Source: Paulinella micropora (lineage: Eukaryota; Cercozoa; Imbricatea; Euglyphida; Paulinellidae). From it: 64,000 nucleotides of DNA. Under the pieces are notes generated by a model. It worked only from the letters and a program-made list of their open reading frames with translations. It was not told the origin of the DNA and ran no database searches. Positions 1-9,334 of the stretch are shown one piece after another; the stretch's first letter is position 1; the number at the start of each line of letters is the position of its first letter. The translations under genes and the position numbers were made by a program. The DNA lies in assembly GCA_019918135.1 (NCBI GenBank), contig WBZZ01005927.1:1-64000 (forward strand). Reading direction: 5' to 3'.

Positions 1-760
1 GTAGCCCCTGGGCCGGGACATGCTGTTGGCCTTGGACCACGCTGTTGGAAACTACGTCGTACCGCAGGACGTCGGGGACGTATCTTCCCTGGCAAGATCC
101 GCCCAGTACGTACAGGCTCCTGCCAAAGGGCAGCCGCGGAGAAACCGACAGTTTCGAGCTCTGCGCCGGCGATACTCGAGCGCGCTTGCGTTAGAGAGGC
201 GCAGCGCGTCCAAGTGTTGTTCTTGGGGTTGTAGCAGTGCGTAGCAGCAAGCCGGTCGTGGGCCGCCCCGCGCCCCCCCGCCGTACCCGCCTCGACTTCC
301 AGCGCGCTCTGGCCGCGTAACCTCTGTAACTCCTGCTTGTGCCGGCCTATCATCTTGTGTACTTGGAACAGCTGCCTGCTGAGGTCGTGCTCCTGCCCGT
401 AATCGCTGTTTTCTATGCGGAGGCGCAGCGCCTCGCTGTCGACGTTCAGGGCCTTCACGTCCTGTTCTCGCCTGCTGATTTCGGTCTCTAGCTGGCGCCA
501 GGCTCCCGTGCTCGCTTCGGGCAAGCCGCGCCACTTCGTGTGCGTGCTCTCCAGCGTCAGCGTGATCTTGCCATCGCTTTCCGTGCGCGTGACTTCAAGG
601 CTCACCGCGCCGTCGTCCTGCTGCTCTGCAAAGCGGCCTCCGGGCGGCTTGCACAGCTGCTCTACATTGTGCAGCAGATCCTCGAACAGCTTGATCGTGT
701 GCTGCGGAGTTGCCTCGACAGTTGGCGTTTCTGGCTGCACCAGCTTTCTTTCTTGCAGCT
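1..760 (-). pseudogene. Kelch-repeat protein with coiled-coil N-terminal part, partial and broken
   Basis: Reading leftwards, the first part (about 735-330) encodes a helical, charged segment with runs such as ETEISRREQDVKALN, probably a coiled coil. It is followed at about 250-160 by a kelch-type blade segment (CYNPKNNTWTRCASL, then ARSSIAGAEL) and at about 150-1 by the next blade start (SLYVLGGS, then VLRYDVVSNS). YxPxxNxW and the hydrophobic-hydrophobic-GG motif are hallmarks of kelch beta-propellers, which usually mediate protein binding and often act as Cullin-3 adaptors. The parts do not lie in one continuous frame and the gene runs off the window, so it is either broken or affected by assembly errors. 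No clear ATG opens the main frame. The kelch call is fairly safe; whether the gene is functional is unknown. Confidence 0.5.
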
Positions 761-975
761 AGACATCTACCCCCTCACTTTTATTGTTTATTCCAGCTTG
801 TCTGTAGCGCCTTTTCTTTTCGGCCTGTAGTTGGGGGAGGGGCGCCCCGCCCTCCCTTTTTCATTTCCGAGCTCCGACGAAGGGCAGACCCCCGTTTGCT
901 GGCGGCATTGCGCGCAAAAAGCGCCCCGGGGCACTGCGTCTTCAATGGTTTTGTCCTGCAACTCGATCCCGCTAG

Positions 976-1197
976 CCTGCTGAAGCGCCAGCAGGCAGGG
1001 CAAGGGTCTGCGGAGTGGCAGGGGCAAAGTTAGCACAGGTCCAGCAGCAGTCTCAGCTGCTGCGGACCATTGCCGACGAAGCCGCCTGGCAGGTGCTACA
1101 AGATAAAGAGAAGATCGCGAGAGAACAGCAAGAACGCGAGAGCTGGCAGAGGAGAGCTCAGGCGGCGGAAGCCGCGCTAGGAAAGTACCAAAAAACA
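976..1197 (+). other. Open stretch with coiled-coil character, possible gene relic
   Basis: A frame open from 976 encodes Q-, E- and A-rich helical sequence (LAQVQQQSQLL, AREQQERESWQRR) before running into repeat DNA at about 1,200. There is no ATG, and the opposite strand is open as well. It may be the end of a lost gene. Apart from this, 760-1,240 holds nothing I can support. Confidence 0.2.
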
Positions 1198-1445
1198 AGA
1201 GCCTCACAACCCCCGAAGCCGCCCTGTCCGTGCCATGGCTCGGCCACCGTGCGCAAGATCCGCTGGAATATGAAAAGAGGGAGGGGGAGCGCTTTGCCGG
1301 TAAGAGGGAAGGGGGAGAGAAGAAGAGGCAGAGGCAAAGGGCAGAGGCCGCGCCAGGAAAACGTAATTTACGCTGAATTAAAGCTCGACAAGGCATTTGC
1401 GCTAAAGCACGACCCGGGGAAGGGGGGCGCCGTGAGGAAGACCTG

Positions 1446-1575
1446 TTGTAGCCCTCCCTCTCACTCTCGTCGCCCCTCTCACTCTCATCGCCCCTCTCAC
1501 TTTCGTCGCCCCTCTCACTTTCATCGCCCCTCTCACCTTCGTCGCCCCTCTCACCTTCGTCGCCCCGCTCCCCTT
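1446..1575 (+). repeat. 18-base minisatellite, array 1
   Basis: About seven tandem copies of an 18-base unit reading CCTCTCACTCTCGTCGCC with C/T and A/G variation. Further arrays of the same unit lie at 1,806-1,872, 2,196-2,335, 5,256-5,392 and 5,714-5,745, each just after a GACCTGTTGTAGCC sequence. The unit is a multiple of three, so it leaves an open frame on the minus strand (GERGDE repeats), which I regard as incidental. Confidence 0.85.
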
Positions 1576-1615
1576 TGCTCTGCACCTCCCTGCCTCTGCT
1601 AGCCTCCGGAACGGC

Positions 1616-1745
1616 CCCTGCTAAATTTGGCGCCAAATTGTGCCATCCGGAGGTAGAGTGCGTGATACGGTCCGGCCGGGCAGTACGTCATAGTTTTCCC
1701 GGGGAAACAGCCGTAAGCGTCAATTTGGCGCCAAAATCTACTTGC
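1616..1745. repeat. Paired TTTGGCGCCAAA element, copy 1
   Basis: Two perfect 12-base palindromes TTTGGCGCCAAA (1,626-1,637 and 1,724-1,735) lie 98 bases apart, with GTGATACGGTCC and a TTTTCCCGGGGAAA palindrome between them. TTTSGCGC is the E2F/DP binding consensus, and this palindrome is its two-sided form. Whether a factor binds here is inference. Confidence 0.7.
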
Positions 1746-1999
1746 GCAACAAAAAATCCCACACAGACGCTCGGCTGGGCCGCCGTGAGGAAGACCTGTT
1801 GTAGCCCTCCCTCTCACTCTCGTCGCCCCTCTCACTCTCGTCGCCCCTCTCACCTTCGTCGCCCCGCTCCCCTTTGCTCTGCACCTCCCTGCCTCTAGGG
1901 AAGGTGAGAGGGCCGAAAAACATTTTCGTGCGAGTAAAAGGCCCGCGGGTTTCTCCCCGCGGGAAAACGTCCGATTTCTCTGCTAGCCTCCGGAACGGC

Positions 2000-2125
2000 C
2001 CCTGCTAAATTTGGCGCCAAATTGTGCCGTCCGGAGGTAGGGTGCGTGATACGGTTGAAAAAGCCAGTATGTCATAGCTTTCCCGGGGAAACAGCCGTAA
2101 GCGCCAATTTGGCGCCAAAATCTAC
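2000..2125. repeat. Paired TTTGGCGCCAAA element, copy 2
   Basis: Palindromes at 2,010-2,021 and 2,108-2,119 have the same 98-base spacing and the same GTGATACGG and TTTCCCGGGGAAA sequences between them as copy 1. Confidence 0.7.
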
Positions 2126-3334
2126 TTGCGCAAAAAGAAAATCCCCCACAGACGCTCGGCTGGGCCGCCGTGAGGAAGACCTGTTGTAGCCCTCCCTCTC
2201 ACTCTAGTCGCCCCTCTCACTCTCGTCGCCCCTCTCACTCTCATCGCCCCTCTCACTTTCGTCGCCCCTCTCACCTTCGTCGCCCCTCTCACCTCTCGTC
2301 TCCCCTCTCACCTTCGTCGCCCTTTCACCTTTGTCCTCTGCCTATTCCTCCCCCCCTCCCCTCGTCCCTTGTTTGCGCATGCAAACGCGTCCCAAAAAAA
2401 TTGTTGCTTTTCACTTTTCATATTCCCGCAGATATTTCCGCATATCCTTGCAGAGGGGAGAGGCAGGGAAGGAGGAGCAGGGGCGCGCTTCGCCGGTGTA
2501 ATTTACGCTGAATTAAAGCTCGACGGTGTCCTGTCTGTGCCATAGCTCGGCCACCGTGCGCAAGACCTGCGGAAATATGAAAAGAGGAAAAGAAATTTTT
2601 TTTTGCCTGACCAAAAAAACAGACGAGGGGAAGAAGGGGGGAGGGAGTAGAGGGGAGAGAAGAAGAGGCAGAGGGAAGGGAGGGGGAGATTACGAATTGT
2701 CTAGTCCCCCGTCTGAGCAGAGAGCGAGAGCAAGAGAGGGAGGGCAGGGGCGCGCTTCGCCGGTGTACAAAAATTTAATAAAAAGTTTTACTGACAAGAT
2801 TTCAATCTTAGCACTGAGAATAGGGAGAGGGAGAAAGAAAGGGCAGAGGCCTCGCCAGGAAAAAGTAATTTACGCTGAATTAAAGCTCGACGGTCTTACG
2901 CTCTGGCACTGAACACTAGGAGCAGAGCACCGTGCTCCAGCACGACCTGCGGCGAATGGATGGACGGTGGTCAATGTGCCAGGGGGACAAGAGCCCCTTC
3001 ACTTACCCCGACGGCTTCCTGTCGGTGCCATAGCGCAGCCACCGTGCGCAAGGTCCGCGGGAATATGAAAGGAGGGAGGGGGTTAGTAGAGGCAGGGGAA
3101 GGGGGGGGAGAGAGCACGAATTGTCTAGTCCCCCGTCTGAGGATCGGTATCTAGAGGGAAAGAGGAGGGTAGGGGCGCGCTTCGCCGGTGTACAAGAAAA
3201 TATCATGCGAGAAAAAATTTTAATCTTAGCACTGAGAACGTGTACAGGGGGGGGGCGGGGTGTGCTCCCCCCTCCCCATAGCCCCTCTCGTCCCTCTGTT
3301 CCCCCTTGTCTCCTGCTACCCCCCTCCCTCTCCT

Positions 3335-3611
3335 CCCTTGTTTGCGCGTGCAAACGCGTTCCAAAAAAAAGCTTTATTTTTTCCACTTTTCATATTCCCA
3401 CAGATTTTTCCGCAGATCTTGCGCACCGTGGCCTGGCACGACCCTGGGGCGGATGGTACTGCCCCCGTGGTCAATGTGCTAGGAGGACAAAAGCCCCGCT
3501 ACCCCGACGGCGTCCTGTCCGTGGCATGGCTCAGCCACCGTGCGCAAGGTCAGAAAATTATGAAGAGTGGAAAATTTTTTTTCTGCCCGACAACAAAGGG
3601 AACAGACGGGG
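3335..3611 (-). mobile_element. MITE-like element with long imperfect terminal inverted repeats, near-complete
   Basis: The left end runs CCCTTGTTTGCGCGTGCAAAC, a T/A-rich spacer, TTTTCATATTCC, then GATCTTGCGCACCGTG. The right end repeats these blocks inverted (CACCGTGCGCAAGGTC, AAAATTATGAAGAG, GACAACAAAGGGAACAGACG). The roughly 130-base core holds GGTCAATGTGC and CCCCGACGGCGTCCTGTCC. No open frame is conserved between copies. It matches the general plan of a non-autonomous DNA transposon, but no transposase source or target-site duplication was found. Confidence 0.6.
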
Positions 3612-4280
3612 GGGAAAGAAGGGGGGAGGGGTGAAGAAGGGGAGGGCAGGGGCGCTCTTTGCCGGTGAACAAAAATCAGCGCAAAAAAAAAATCTCTGAC
3701 AAAATCTCAGGCTTAGCACTGAAAACTAGAAGCGGAGCACCGTGCCCCAGCACGACCCTGCGGCGAATGAATGGCTGGGCGGTGGTCAATGTGCCAGGAG
3801 GACAAAGGCCTCACTACCCCGACGGCGTCCTGTCCGTGCCGTAGCTCAGCCACCGTGCGCAAGGTCCGCGGGAATATGAAAAGAGGAAAAAAAACTTTTT
3901 TTGCCCGACAACAAAGGGAACAGACGGGGAGGAGAGAGGGAGAAAGGGAGAGGGAAGAAGAAGGGGGAAGGGATGTGCTTCCACACCGTCCCCCCTCTCG
4001 TCCTTTGTTTGCGTGTGCAGAGGGAAGGCAGGGGCGCGCCAAGAAAGTGCAAGAAAAATCACGCTGAATTAAAACTCGACAAAGCATCACACTTGACACT
4101 TGCAACGGCACCCTCAGGCTGCCACAGCATCCGGCCCACTACCCCGACGGCGTCCTGTCCGTGCCATAGCTCGACCACCGTGCGCAAGGTCCGCGGGAAT
4201 ATGAAAAGAGGTGGGGAGGGGCGCGCTAAAAATGTAAAAGGAATTAATAAAAAGAAATCCTTGACAAAGTTTTAATCTTC

Positions 4281-4530
4281 GGTGCGGGCCGAGGGCAGCC
4301 CAAGTAGTTACGAGGTTGAAGCTCTGCGTTCCAAAGTCACGCGACAGCAGCACTGTCCGGAAAGTGGCAAAGAGCTGGCACAGAAAAGTGTCGGTCAAGC
4401 CTTTGACTTCTTGCGGCCCGGGGTTCCGGTGGCCGCGCAGCAATACCGAAACTCTCCTAAATGCAATCCAAGCTGCTATCGACGCCTGCAACCACCAAGA
4501 TTTCAAGCCGGCGTTTGAAACTACATTTTT
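4281..4530 (+). pseudogene. Relic of the 805-aa gene at 15,510-17,927
   Basis: This stretch matches two separate parts of the long gene downstream: about 4,286-4,335 matches 17,070-17,122, and about 4,336-4,520 matches 17,622-17,800 (shared words include GTGCGGGCCGAGGG and CAACCACCAAGATTTCAAGC). The roughly 500 bases between are missing, and the frame is not kept. It is flanked by repeat DNA on both sides. It is a decayed, internally deleted duplicate, not a gene. Confidence 0.8.
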
Positions 4531-4649
4531 TACACCGGCGAAGCGCGCCCTTCCGCATATCCTTGCTGAGGGGAGAGGCAGGGAAGGAGGAGCAGGGGCG
4601 CGCTTCGCCGGTGTAATTTACGCTGAATTAAAGCTCGACAAGGCATTAT

Positions 4650-4790
4650 CGCTAAAGCACGAGTACGACAGACAGACAAGCGCGCTTTCTTTCCTTTCCC
4701 AGAGATGGTCTTTTTTCTGTCTCAGAGAGTGCGCCGCCTCATTGCTGCTCGTCGTATGACTTAAACGGAGTTTGTGGTCGAGACACGACC
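4650..4790 (+). repeat. Inverted duplicate of 12,588-12,735
   Basis: About 135 bases from CGCTAAAGCACGAGTACGAC to the region around 4,785 reappear inverted at 12,588-12,735 with scattered differences. No coding sense is visible in either copy. Confidence 0.75.
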
Positions 4791-4835
4791 CCCGGGGAGG
4801 GGGGCGCCCCCCCCCCTTTTTTCCTCTTCCCTCTC

Positions 4836-4886
4836 CTTGAGCCCCCTGAGCCCGGGGGGCTCAAAGAACAGGGGGCTCAAGGAGCA
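4836..4886. repeat. GC-rich hairpin GAGCCC..GGGCTC
   Basis: TTGAGCCCCCTGAGCC is followed by GGGGGGCTCAA, giving a strong hairpin. Similar hairpins, often followed by a G-run/CGCC/C-run block, recur at 6,534, 11,902, 15,055, 41,913, 44,015, 46,965, 47,625, 49,580, 57,438 and 61,587. Confidence 0.65.
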
Positions 4887-5094
4887 GAGAAAGCTTTTTA
4901 ATTTGAGTTTAACCTGTAGACTTGAGCCTGTGCACGTACCAGCAAGCCCCCATGTAGACTTTCGAGTAAGTTTCCCAAACCTTTGCGCGTAAATTCAGTG
5001 CCATATTATTCAGTGGCAAACTTCAAGATCTTGTCGAGCTTTTAATTCAGCGTAAATCCTCTTTTTTTTGTACTCTCCAGCGGGGCGCGATATG

Positions 5095-5650
5095 GTCAAA
5101 TTTTGGACGTGATACGGTCCAGCCGGGCAGTACGTCTGAGACTTCCCGGGGAAACAGCCGTAAGCGTCAATTTGGCGCCAAAATCTACTTGCGCAAAAAG
5201 AAAATCCCCCACAGACGCTCGGCTGGGCCGCCGTGGGGAAGACCTGTTGTAGCCCTCCCTCTCACTCTCGTCGCTCCTCTCACTCTCATCGCCCCTCTCA
5301 CTTTCGTCGCCCCTCTCACTTTCATCGCCCCTCTCACCTTCGTCGCCCCTCTCACCTTCGTCGCCCCTCTCACCTTTGTCGCCCCGCTCCCCTTTGCTCT
5401 GCACCTCCCTGCCTCTAGGGAAGGTGAGAGGGCCGAAAAACATTTTCGTGTGAGTAAAAGGCCCGCGGGTTTCTCCCCCACGGGAAAGCGTCCGATTTCT
5501 CTGCTAGCCGCCGGAACGACCACTGCTAAATTTGGCGCCAAATTGTGCCGTCCGGAGGTAGGGTGCGTCCGGCAGGGTCCAGCCGGGCAGTACGTCTGAG
5601 CCTTCCCGGGGAAGCAGCCGTAAGCGCCAATTTGGCGACAAAATCTACTT
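5095..5650. repeat. TTTGGCGCCAAA elements 3 and 4 flanking an 18-base minisatellite
   Basis: Intact palindromes at 5,171-5,182 and 5,531-5,542 and a degenerate one at about 5,631 bracket the array at 5,256-5,392. The arrangement (GTGATACGG, CCCGGGGAA, palindrome, GACCTGTTGTAGCC, 18-base array) repeats that at 1,616-1,872 and 2,000-2,335, so the whole cassette of about 700 bases has been duplicated. Confidence 0.7.
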
Positions 5651-5796
5651 GCGCAACAAGAAAATCCCACACAGACGCTCGGCTGGGCCGCCGTGAGGAA
5701 GACCTGTTGTAGCCCTTCCCTCTCACTTTCGTCGCCCCTCTCACCTTTGTCCTCTGCTTATTCCTCCCCCCCCCCTCCCCCCATCCCTCCTCAGAG

Positions 5797-6072
5797 CGCG
5801 TGCAAACGCGTTCCAAAAAAAATTGTTGCGTTCCACTTTTCATATTCCCGCAGATATTTCCGCAGATCTTGCGCACCGTGCTTCGAGCACGACCCTGCGG
5901 CGGATGGATGGCGCGGCGGTCATTGTGCTAGGGGAGCAAGGGGCCTCACAACCCCGACGGCGTCCTGTCCGTGCCATGACTCGGCCACCTTGCGCAAGGT
6001 CAGAAAATATGAAAAATATGAAAAGAGGAAAAAAAATGTTTTGTCTGACAACCAAAGAAACAGACGAGCAAA
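5797..6072 (-). mobile_element. MITE-like element, near-complete copy
   Basis: It has the same layout as the copy at 3,335-3,611: TTTGCACGC-type end, TTTTCATATTCCCGCAG, GATCTTGCGCACCGTG, a core with CCCCGACGGCGTCCTGTCC, then the inverted blocks ending in GACAACCAAAGAAACAGACG. Confidence 0.6.
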
Positions 6073-6704
6073 GGGAGGGGGCGGAGAAGGGCAAGAGGGG
6101 AGAGCAGCAGCCCCCCCCCCCCCCCTACTTGTCGCACCTGCCGCAGCACCGTTAACGCAAGAGAGGGGGAGGGAGACGCATCCTTCTCTGTCCGTATACT
6201 AGTTAGCTACTTGGCTAGCCCCGGAGCCGGTAGGTTGGAACTAGAAGAGGGAGAGGCAAGAGGCAGGGAAGGGAAAAGCACGATCTGTGCTTGCCCATCA
6301 TCTGAGAACGGAGAGCGGGAGAGGGAAGGGGGAGCGGAGAGGGGTGGAGCGCCAAGAATTTGTAAATTACGCTGAATTAAAGTTCGACGGTCTTGCACTT
6401 AACGTTGAGAACTAAGAAAGGGAGAGGTAAGGGGGGGAGCGCCCGGCATGGGGGAAGTGTGCTTAGTGGAGGCGTTCCATGTATTTATTTTTTTTGTAGC
6501 TTCTGCGCCCTTCCCCTCCCCCTTTCCCTGCTCCTTGAGCCCCCTGGGCTCAGGGGAGAGAGAGAAAGGGCAGCACGCGGCACATCCCCCGCGAAAGCAA
6601 ATGTACTCGTAATTTTAATAAAAGTTTGGACAAAGCCGTGGTAAGAATCCACAGAATGGACAATCGAGCCCCACTAGAGGAATGAGGAGGGCCACTAGTT
6701 TGTT

Positions 6705-7187
6705 TTACACGGCCGCCCGCAGGTGATACTCTGCCTCGGGCAACACATAACAAAAACGGAAGCGGTCCCTGTAGCAGAGCCCCTGGACGACCAAAACGCA
6801 ACAAAAGCCTAAGCCGCCAGAGCGCAGCCAGGCCGGCCAGTTCGCCGGCGCCAGGTAAAAGATAGTGCCTAGGAGCAAGTACAAGGGCCAATGATGCAGA
6901 TGGCACCAAAAAAAGCCCGTCTCGTCGCCGGCTTTAGCCGCGCCCGGCCGCGCAAACAGCCAGGCGCTACCCGCGGCGTGCCGCCTGGCTGCCTTGCACA
7001 GCCGAACGCGCAGACTGCACGGTTTATAGCGTTTGCGGTCCAGCCCCGGCAGCAGCACAAAAAAGAGCAACCACCAGCACACGGCAGCATAGACGCCAAC
7101 ACAGAAGGCCAGCGTCTGGAACGAGGCCGGCCACACCTCGTCCGTGACCGGGGCGAGCGAGGGGGGGAGAGGGCAGGGTAGTCTCAT
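6705..7187 (-). CDS. Predicted integral membrane protein, 160 aa, function unknown
   Basis: The ATG at 7,187 opens a 160-residue frame. At least three strongly hydrophobic stretches are visible: about residues 26-48 (TLAFCVGVYAAVCWWLLFF and on), 100-113 (LYLLLGTIFYLA) and 123-137 (GGLGFCCVLVVQGL). They are separated by an Arg/Lys-rich segment (DRKRYKPCSLRVRLCKAARR) that would lie on the cytosolic side by the positive-inside rule. Two WCHLHHW-like His residues precede the second segment. No family is recognised. It stands alone between repeats and the divergent H3-like gene at 7,468. The transmembrane prediction is fairly sure; the role is unknown. Confidence 0.6.
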   Translation of the reverse strand: MRLPCPLPPSLAPVTDEVWPASFQTLAFCVGVYAAVCWWLLFFVLLPGLDRKRYKPCSLRVRLCKAARRHAAGSAWLFARPGAAKAGDETGFFWCHLHHWPLYLLLGTIFYLAPANWPAWLRSGGLGFCCVLVVQGLCYRDRFRFCYVLPEAEYHLRAAV

Positions 7188-7467
7188 GTTTGCTTGTAAC
7201 AGACAGCAAGAGAAAGAGGGGAAGTGCCAGCCAATAAAAAATCTTTTCTTTTATTTTTTCTTCTTTATTTTGTTGCTCGTGTTTCAGCCATAGAACCATT
7301 GCACCCGCAGTTCGCGGACAGAGGCGACGGCCGCCAGCAGGCCGACGAAAGGTGGCGGGGGAGGGGGGCGCCCCCCCCCGGTTCTTCTCGTCCTCCCCCG
7401 AAGAAGAACGAGCAAGAAGAAGTTTTTTGTGTAGCCAGCCACATAATTGCTTTTGGTTTGTTTTTCT

Positions 7468-8166
7468 ATGGGTCGCTTCAAGACTTTGGCTTTGAGTCGG
7501 ACGGGAGGCACAGCGCCCAGAAAGCATCTTGCCCTCCAAGTAGCCAAGCGCAAGCCACGCCAAGGTCCGCCACACAACTCCCCCCCCTCCCCCCCTACCC
7601 TCCCCCGCCAAGCTGGGCCAAAAAGAACACGCGAACACACGCGCGCACGTTGATTGGTTGGGCCTGCAGGCCGGACCAAGCCTTCGGTAGCGGCTGAGGT
7701 ATCACGGCCCTGGGATGCGGAGAGTCTGCAGGCCCTAGACGAAGAGCGTGAAGAGATCCGGAGGGCGTTCCACCAGGCCGTCCAGGCTGATGACCGCACC
7801 CGAGGGGAAAAGTACGCGGTCCTGCTACAGGAGAAGCACCTCAGCATCTGCACTCGGCTACAGCAGTTTGTAGAAAGCCACCACTGCGCAGAGCAGGCGC
7901 GCCTTTATGCGGAGGAAGCCTTCGAGGAGTTAGGGGGTGATTGTCTCATCAGGGAGGCCTACATGGCGTTTCAGTGCTTGCATGGCGAAAGTGCACTGGA
8001 CCTCGCCGGGTACATCGACAGCAACGCCTGGGGTTTGCTGCTGGACGCGCTGGGGCTGACCAGGGCCAAGTATGTCAAGATGTTGCAACGTCTGGAACAG
8101 AGCGGGGCGGCGCCCCCCAGCACCCCCACCAGCCCTCGCTCTCTCTTGTGTGCGCTCTCTTGTTGA
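7468..8166 (+). CDS. Histone H3-like protein, two exons (7,468-7,564 and 7,670-8,166)
   Basis: The first exon starts at ATG 7,468 and encodes MGRFKTLALSRTGGTAPRKH, which aligns without gaps to the canonical H3 tail: R2, K4, A7, T11, G12, G13, A15, P16, R17, K18, L20, A21 and A25 are identical. A GT-AG intron of 105 bases (7,565-7,669, ending GGGCCTGCAG) joins it in phase to a 165-residue helical region. That region holds EEIRR (compare REIRR in the H3 alpha-N helix) and RLYAEEAFEELGG..AYMAFQ, which matches H3 RLVREIAQDF..AVMALQ at eight of 25 positions. The middle carries an insert of about 35 residues, and the C-terminus has a Pro/Ser tail. AATAAA lies at about 8,180. The tail match is strong; the histone fold and the splice (donor GTCCGC is weak) are inferred. 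Known giant-virus families do encode histones. Without the intron a stop separates the two parts. Confidence 0.55.
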
Positions 8167-8319
8167 GTTTTGGTGGAGAATAAAAAAAAAAGATGTTGAT
8201 TTTCTTGGTAGCTATATTTTTTTCCGGTAAACAACTTGGCAGTATTTTGGGCATGCGCCCATCTAAGCGCCCACCGGGGGGTCCCCGAGCTTGTTACCAA
8301 TATAGCTAGTTTTTGCTTA

Positions 8320-8447
8320 GTAAGTACTTAGCATAGTGTGGGGTCACACTAGCAAAGACCAAAGAGAGAGAGAAGAGGGGGAGGGGGGGGGGAGGGGAGG
8401 AGATGTTCTCTCTGTCTTTTCCCCTGTTTCTTTCTTTTTCTCTCTAG
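8320..8447 (+). other. Candidate intron in the leader of the 8,466 gene
   Basis: The donor GTAAGTAC at 8,320 matches the consensus almost perfectly. The interval ends in a long pyrimidine tract and CTCTCTAG at 8,447, 18 bases before the ATG at 8,466. No frame crosses it, so it would be a 5' untranslated intron. Confidence 0.45.
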
Positions 8448-8465
8448 GAGAAGCAAAAGTCTTTC

Positions 8466-9113
8466 ATGCAAAAGTGTGGCTTGCGCACTTTTGCGCTGTC
8501 CACGCCGGCGGGGCACGTACGCGCCGGCGGCAAAATCTGCCGCGTGAGCTACCTGTGGCCACAGACCAACAATCAGTCGGACCAGCGAGTCGTCGACTTT
8601 TATCAACGCTACTACCAAAGCCCCAAGGGGCTGCACGACTCCTGCTTAGTGTTGTACCCCGCCAGCCGCCAGCTGTGGCGACGACGTCTCGTGCGCGAGC
8701 TCCTGAATCGCCCAGGGGGGCACCTCGTGCTGTATAACATGAGTGCAGAACCGCTATCAGCAGCTGTTTGGTTAAGTTGGTTAGCAGAAGCTGGAGTCCC
8801 GGCTGCTAAACTGTCTTCCTTCTGCCGTACTTTGGAAATGGTAAACGGGCCTACCCACACTTATTGGGACCTAAGCGGGCCTGTCGAGAGGCTTCCGGCG
8901 GCTGCATCGCATACCACCAATGCAGGGACCGATCAGGCTCAGCAAAACAATGCTAACATTACCAATGCTGACATTACTCAGCCTGCGCAAGCCAATACTA
9001 ACGTTGCTCAGCCTCCGCAAGCCAATGCAGAACCCAATGCAGACGAAGATGATCAACTTCCTGCTAACTCCCCACATCTCGTACGCCAAAATGCTCTTTA
9101 TCGTCAATTGTAA
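8466..9113 (+). CDS. Unknown protein with Asn/Ala/Gln-rich tail, 215 aa
   Basis: The ATG at 8,466 follows a strong splice-acceptor-like tract. The first 150 residues look globular, with aromatic and basic segments (RVVDFYQRYYQSPKGL, SRQLWRRRLVRELLNR, SAAVWLSWLAEAGVPAAKL). The last 65 are low complexity, built from degenerate NANITNADI/AQPPQANAEPN repeats and ending in acidic DEDD. Such tails are usually disordered. I recognise no family. AATAAA-like TTATTAAAGAATG lies just after the stop. Neighbours are the H3-like gene upstream and a small ORF downstream, all on the plus strand. Confidence 0.6.
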   Translation: MQKCGLRTFALSTPAGHVRAGGKICRVSYLWPQTNNQSDQRVVDFYQRYYQSPKGLHDSCLVLYPASRQLWRRRLVRELLNRPGGHLVLYNMSAEPLSAAVWLSWLAEAGVPAAKLSSFCRTLEMVNGPTHTYWDLSGPVERLPAAASHTTNAGTDQAQQNNANITNADITQPAQANTNVAQPPQANAEPNADEDDQLPANSPHLVRQNALYRQL

Positions 9114-9334
9114 GAAGCAAGTTTTTATTAAAGAATGTTTTGGTACTTTTGTCCGAACTTGCTTCCCGAAGAAGTCCCACACAATGTAGAACTAAGAACT
9201 ATTCTCGATCGAGCCTCTTTCCTCTCTGTTGCCCCTGGTGTAAGAGCGTCGAGCCATGGTGTGCCAATATACTTTGTTGGCCAGTGCCGCTAGCGTGAGG
9301 ATAAGTCGCCGTATTTGACCCCGCTTGCCACGTA

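Larger units (their letters stand above)
1200..6640. repeat. Repeat-rich block with interspersed and tandem families
   Basis: Nearly all of this stretch is made of families that recur through the window: a short element whose core reads GAATTAAAGCTCGACAA here (1,373, 2,505, 2,873, 4,062, 4,620, 6,370), a GCGCTTCGCCGGTGTAC module (2,753, 3,176, 4,597), MITE-like elements with inverted ends, 18-base minisatellites and TTTGGCGCCAAA elements. Open frames in it (up to 282 codons) follow the repeats and change with copy, so they are not counted as genes. One gene relic lies inside (4,281-4,530). Confidence 0.8.

Noticed and set aside
788-1636. 282-codon minus frame with GERGDE repeats
   Set aside because: It is the reverse reading of the 18-base minisatellite and adjoining repeats; other arrays give the same peptide in unrelated contexts.
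7024-7638. 204-codon minus frame over the start of the H3-like gene
   Set aside because: It runs across a low-complexity intron and has no sensible composition; the plus strand carries the histone-tail match.
7654-7700. TTG start for the second half of the H3-like gene
   Set aside because: No ATG occurs there, and the tail exon upstream joins in phase through a GT-AG intron, which explains the frame better.
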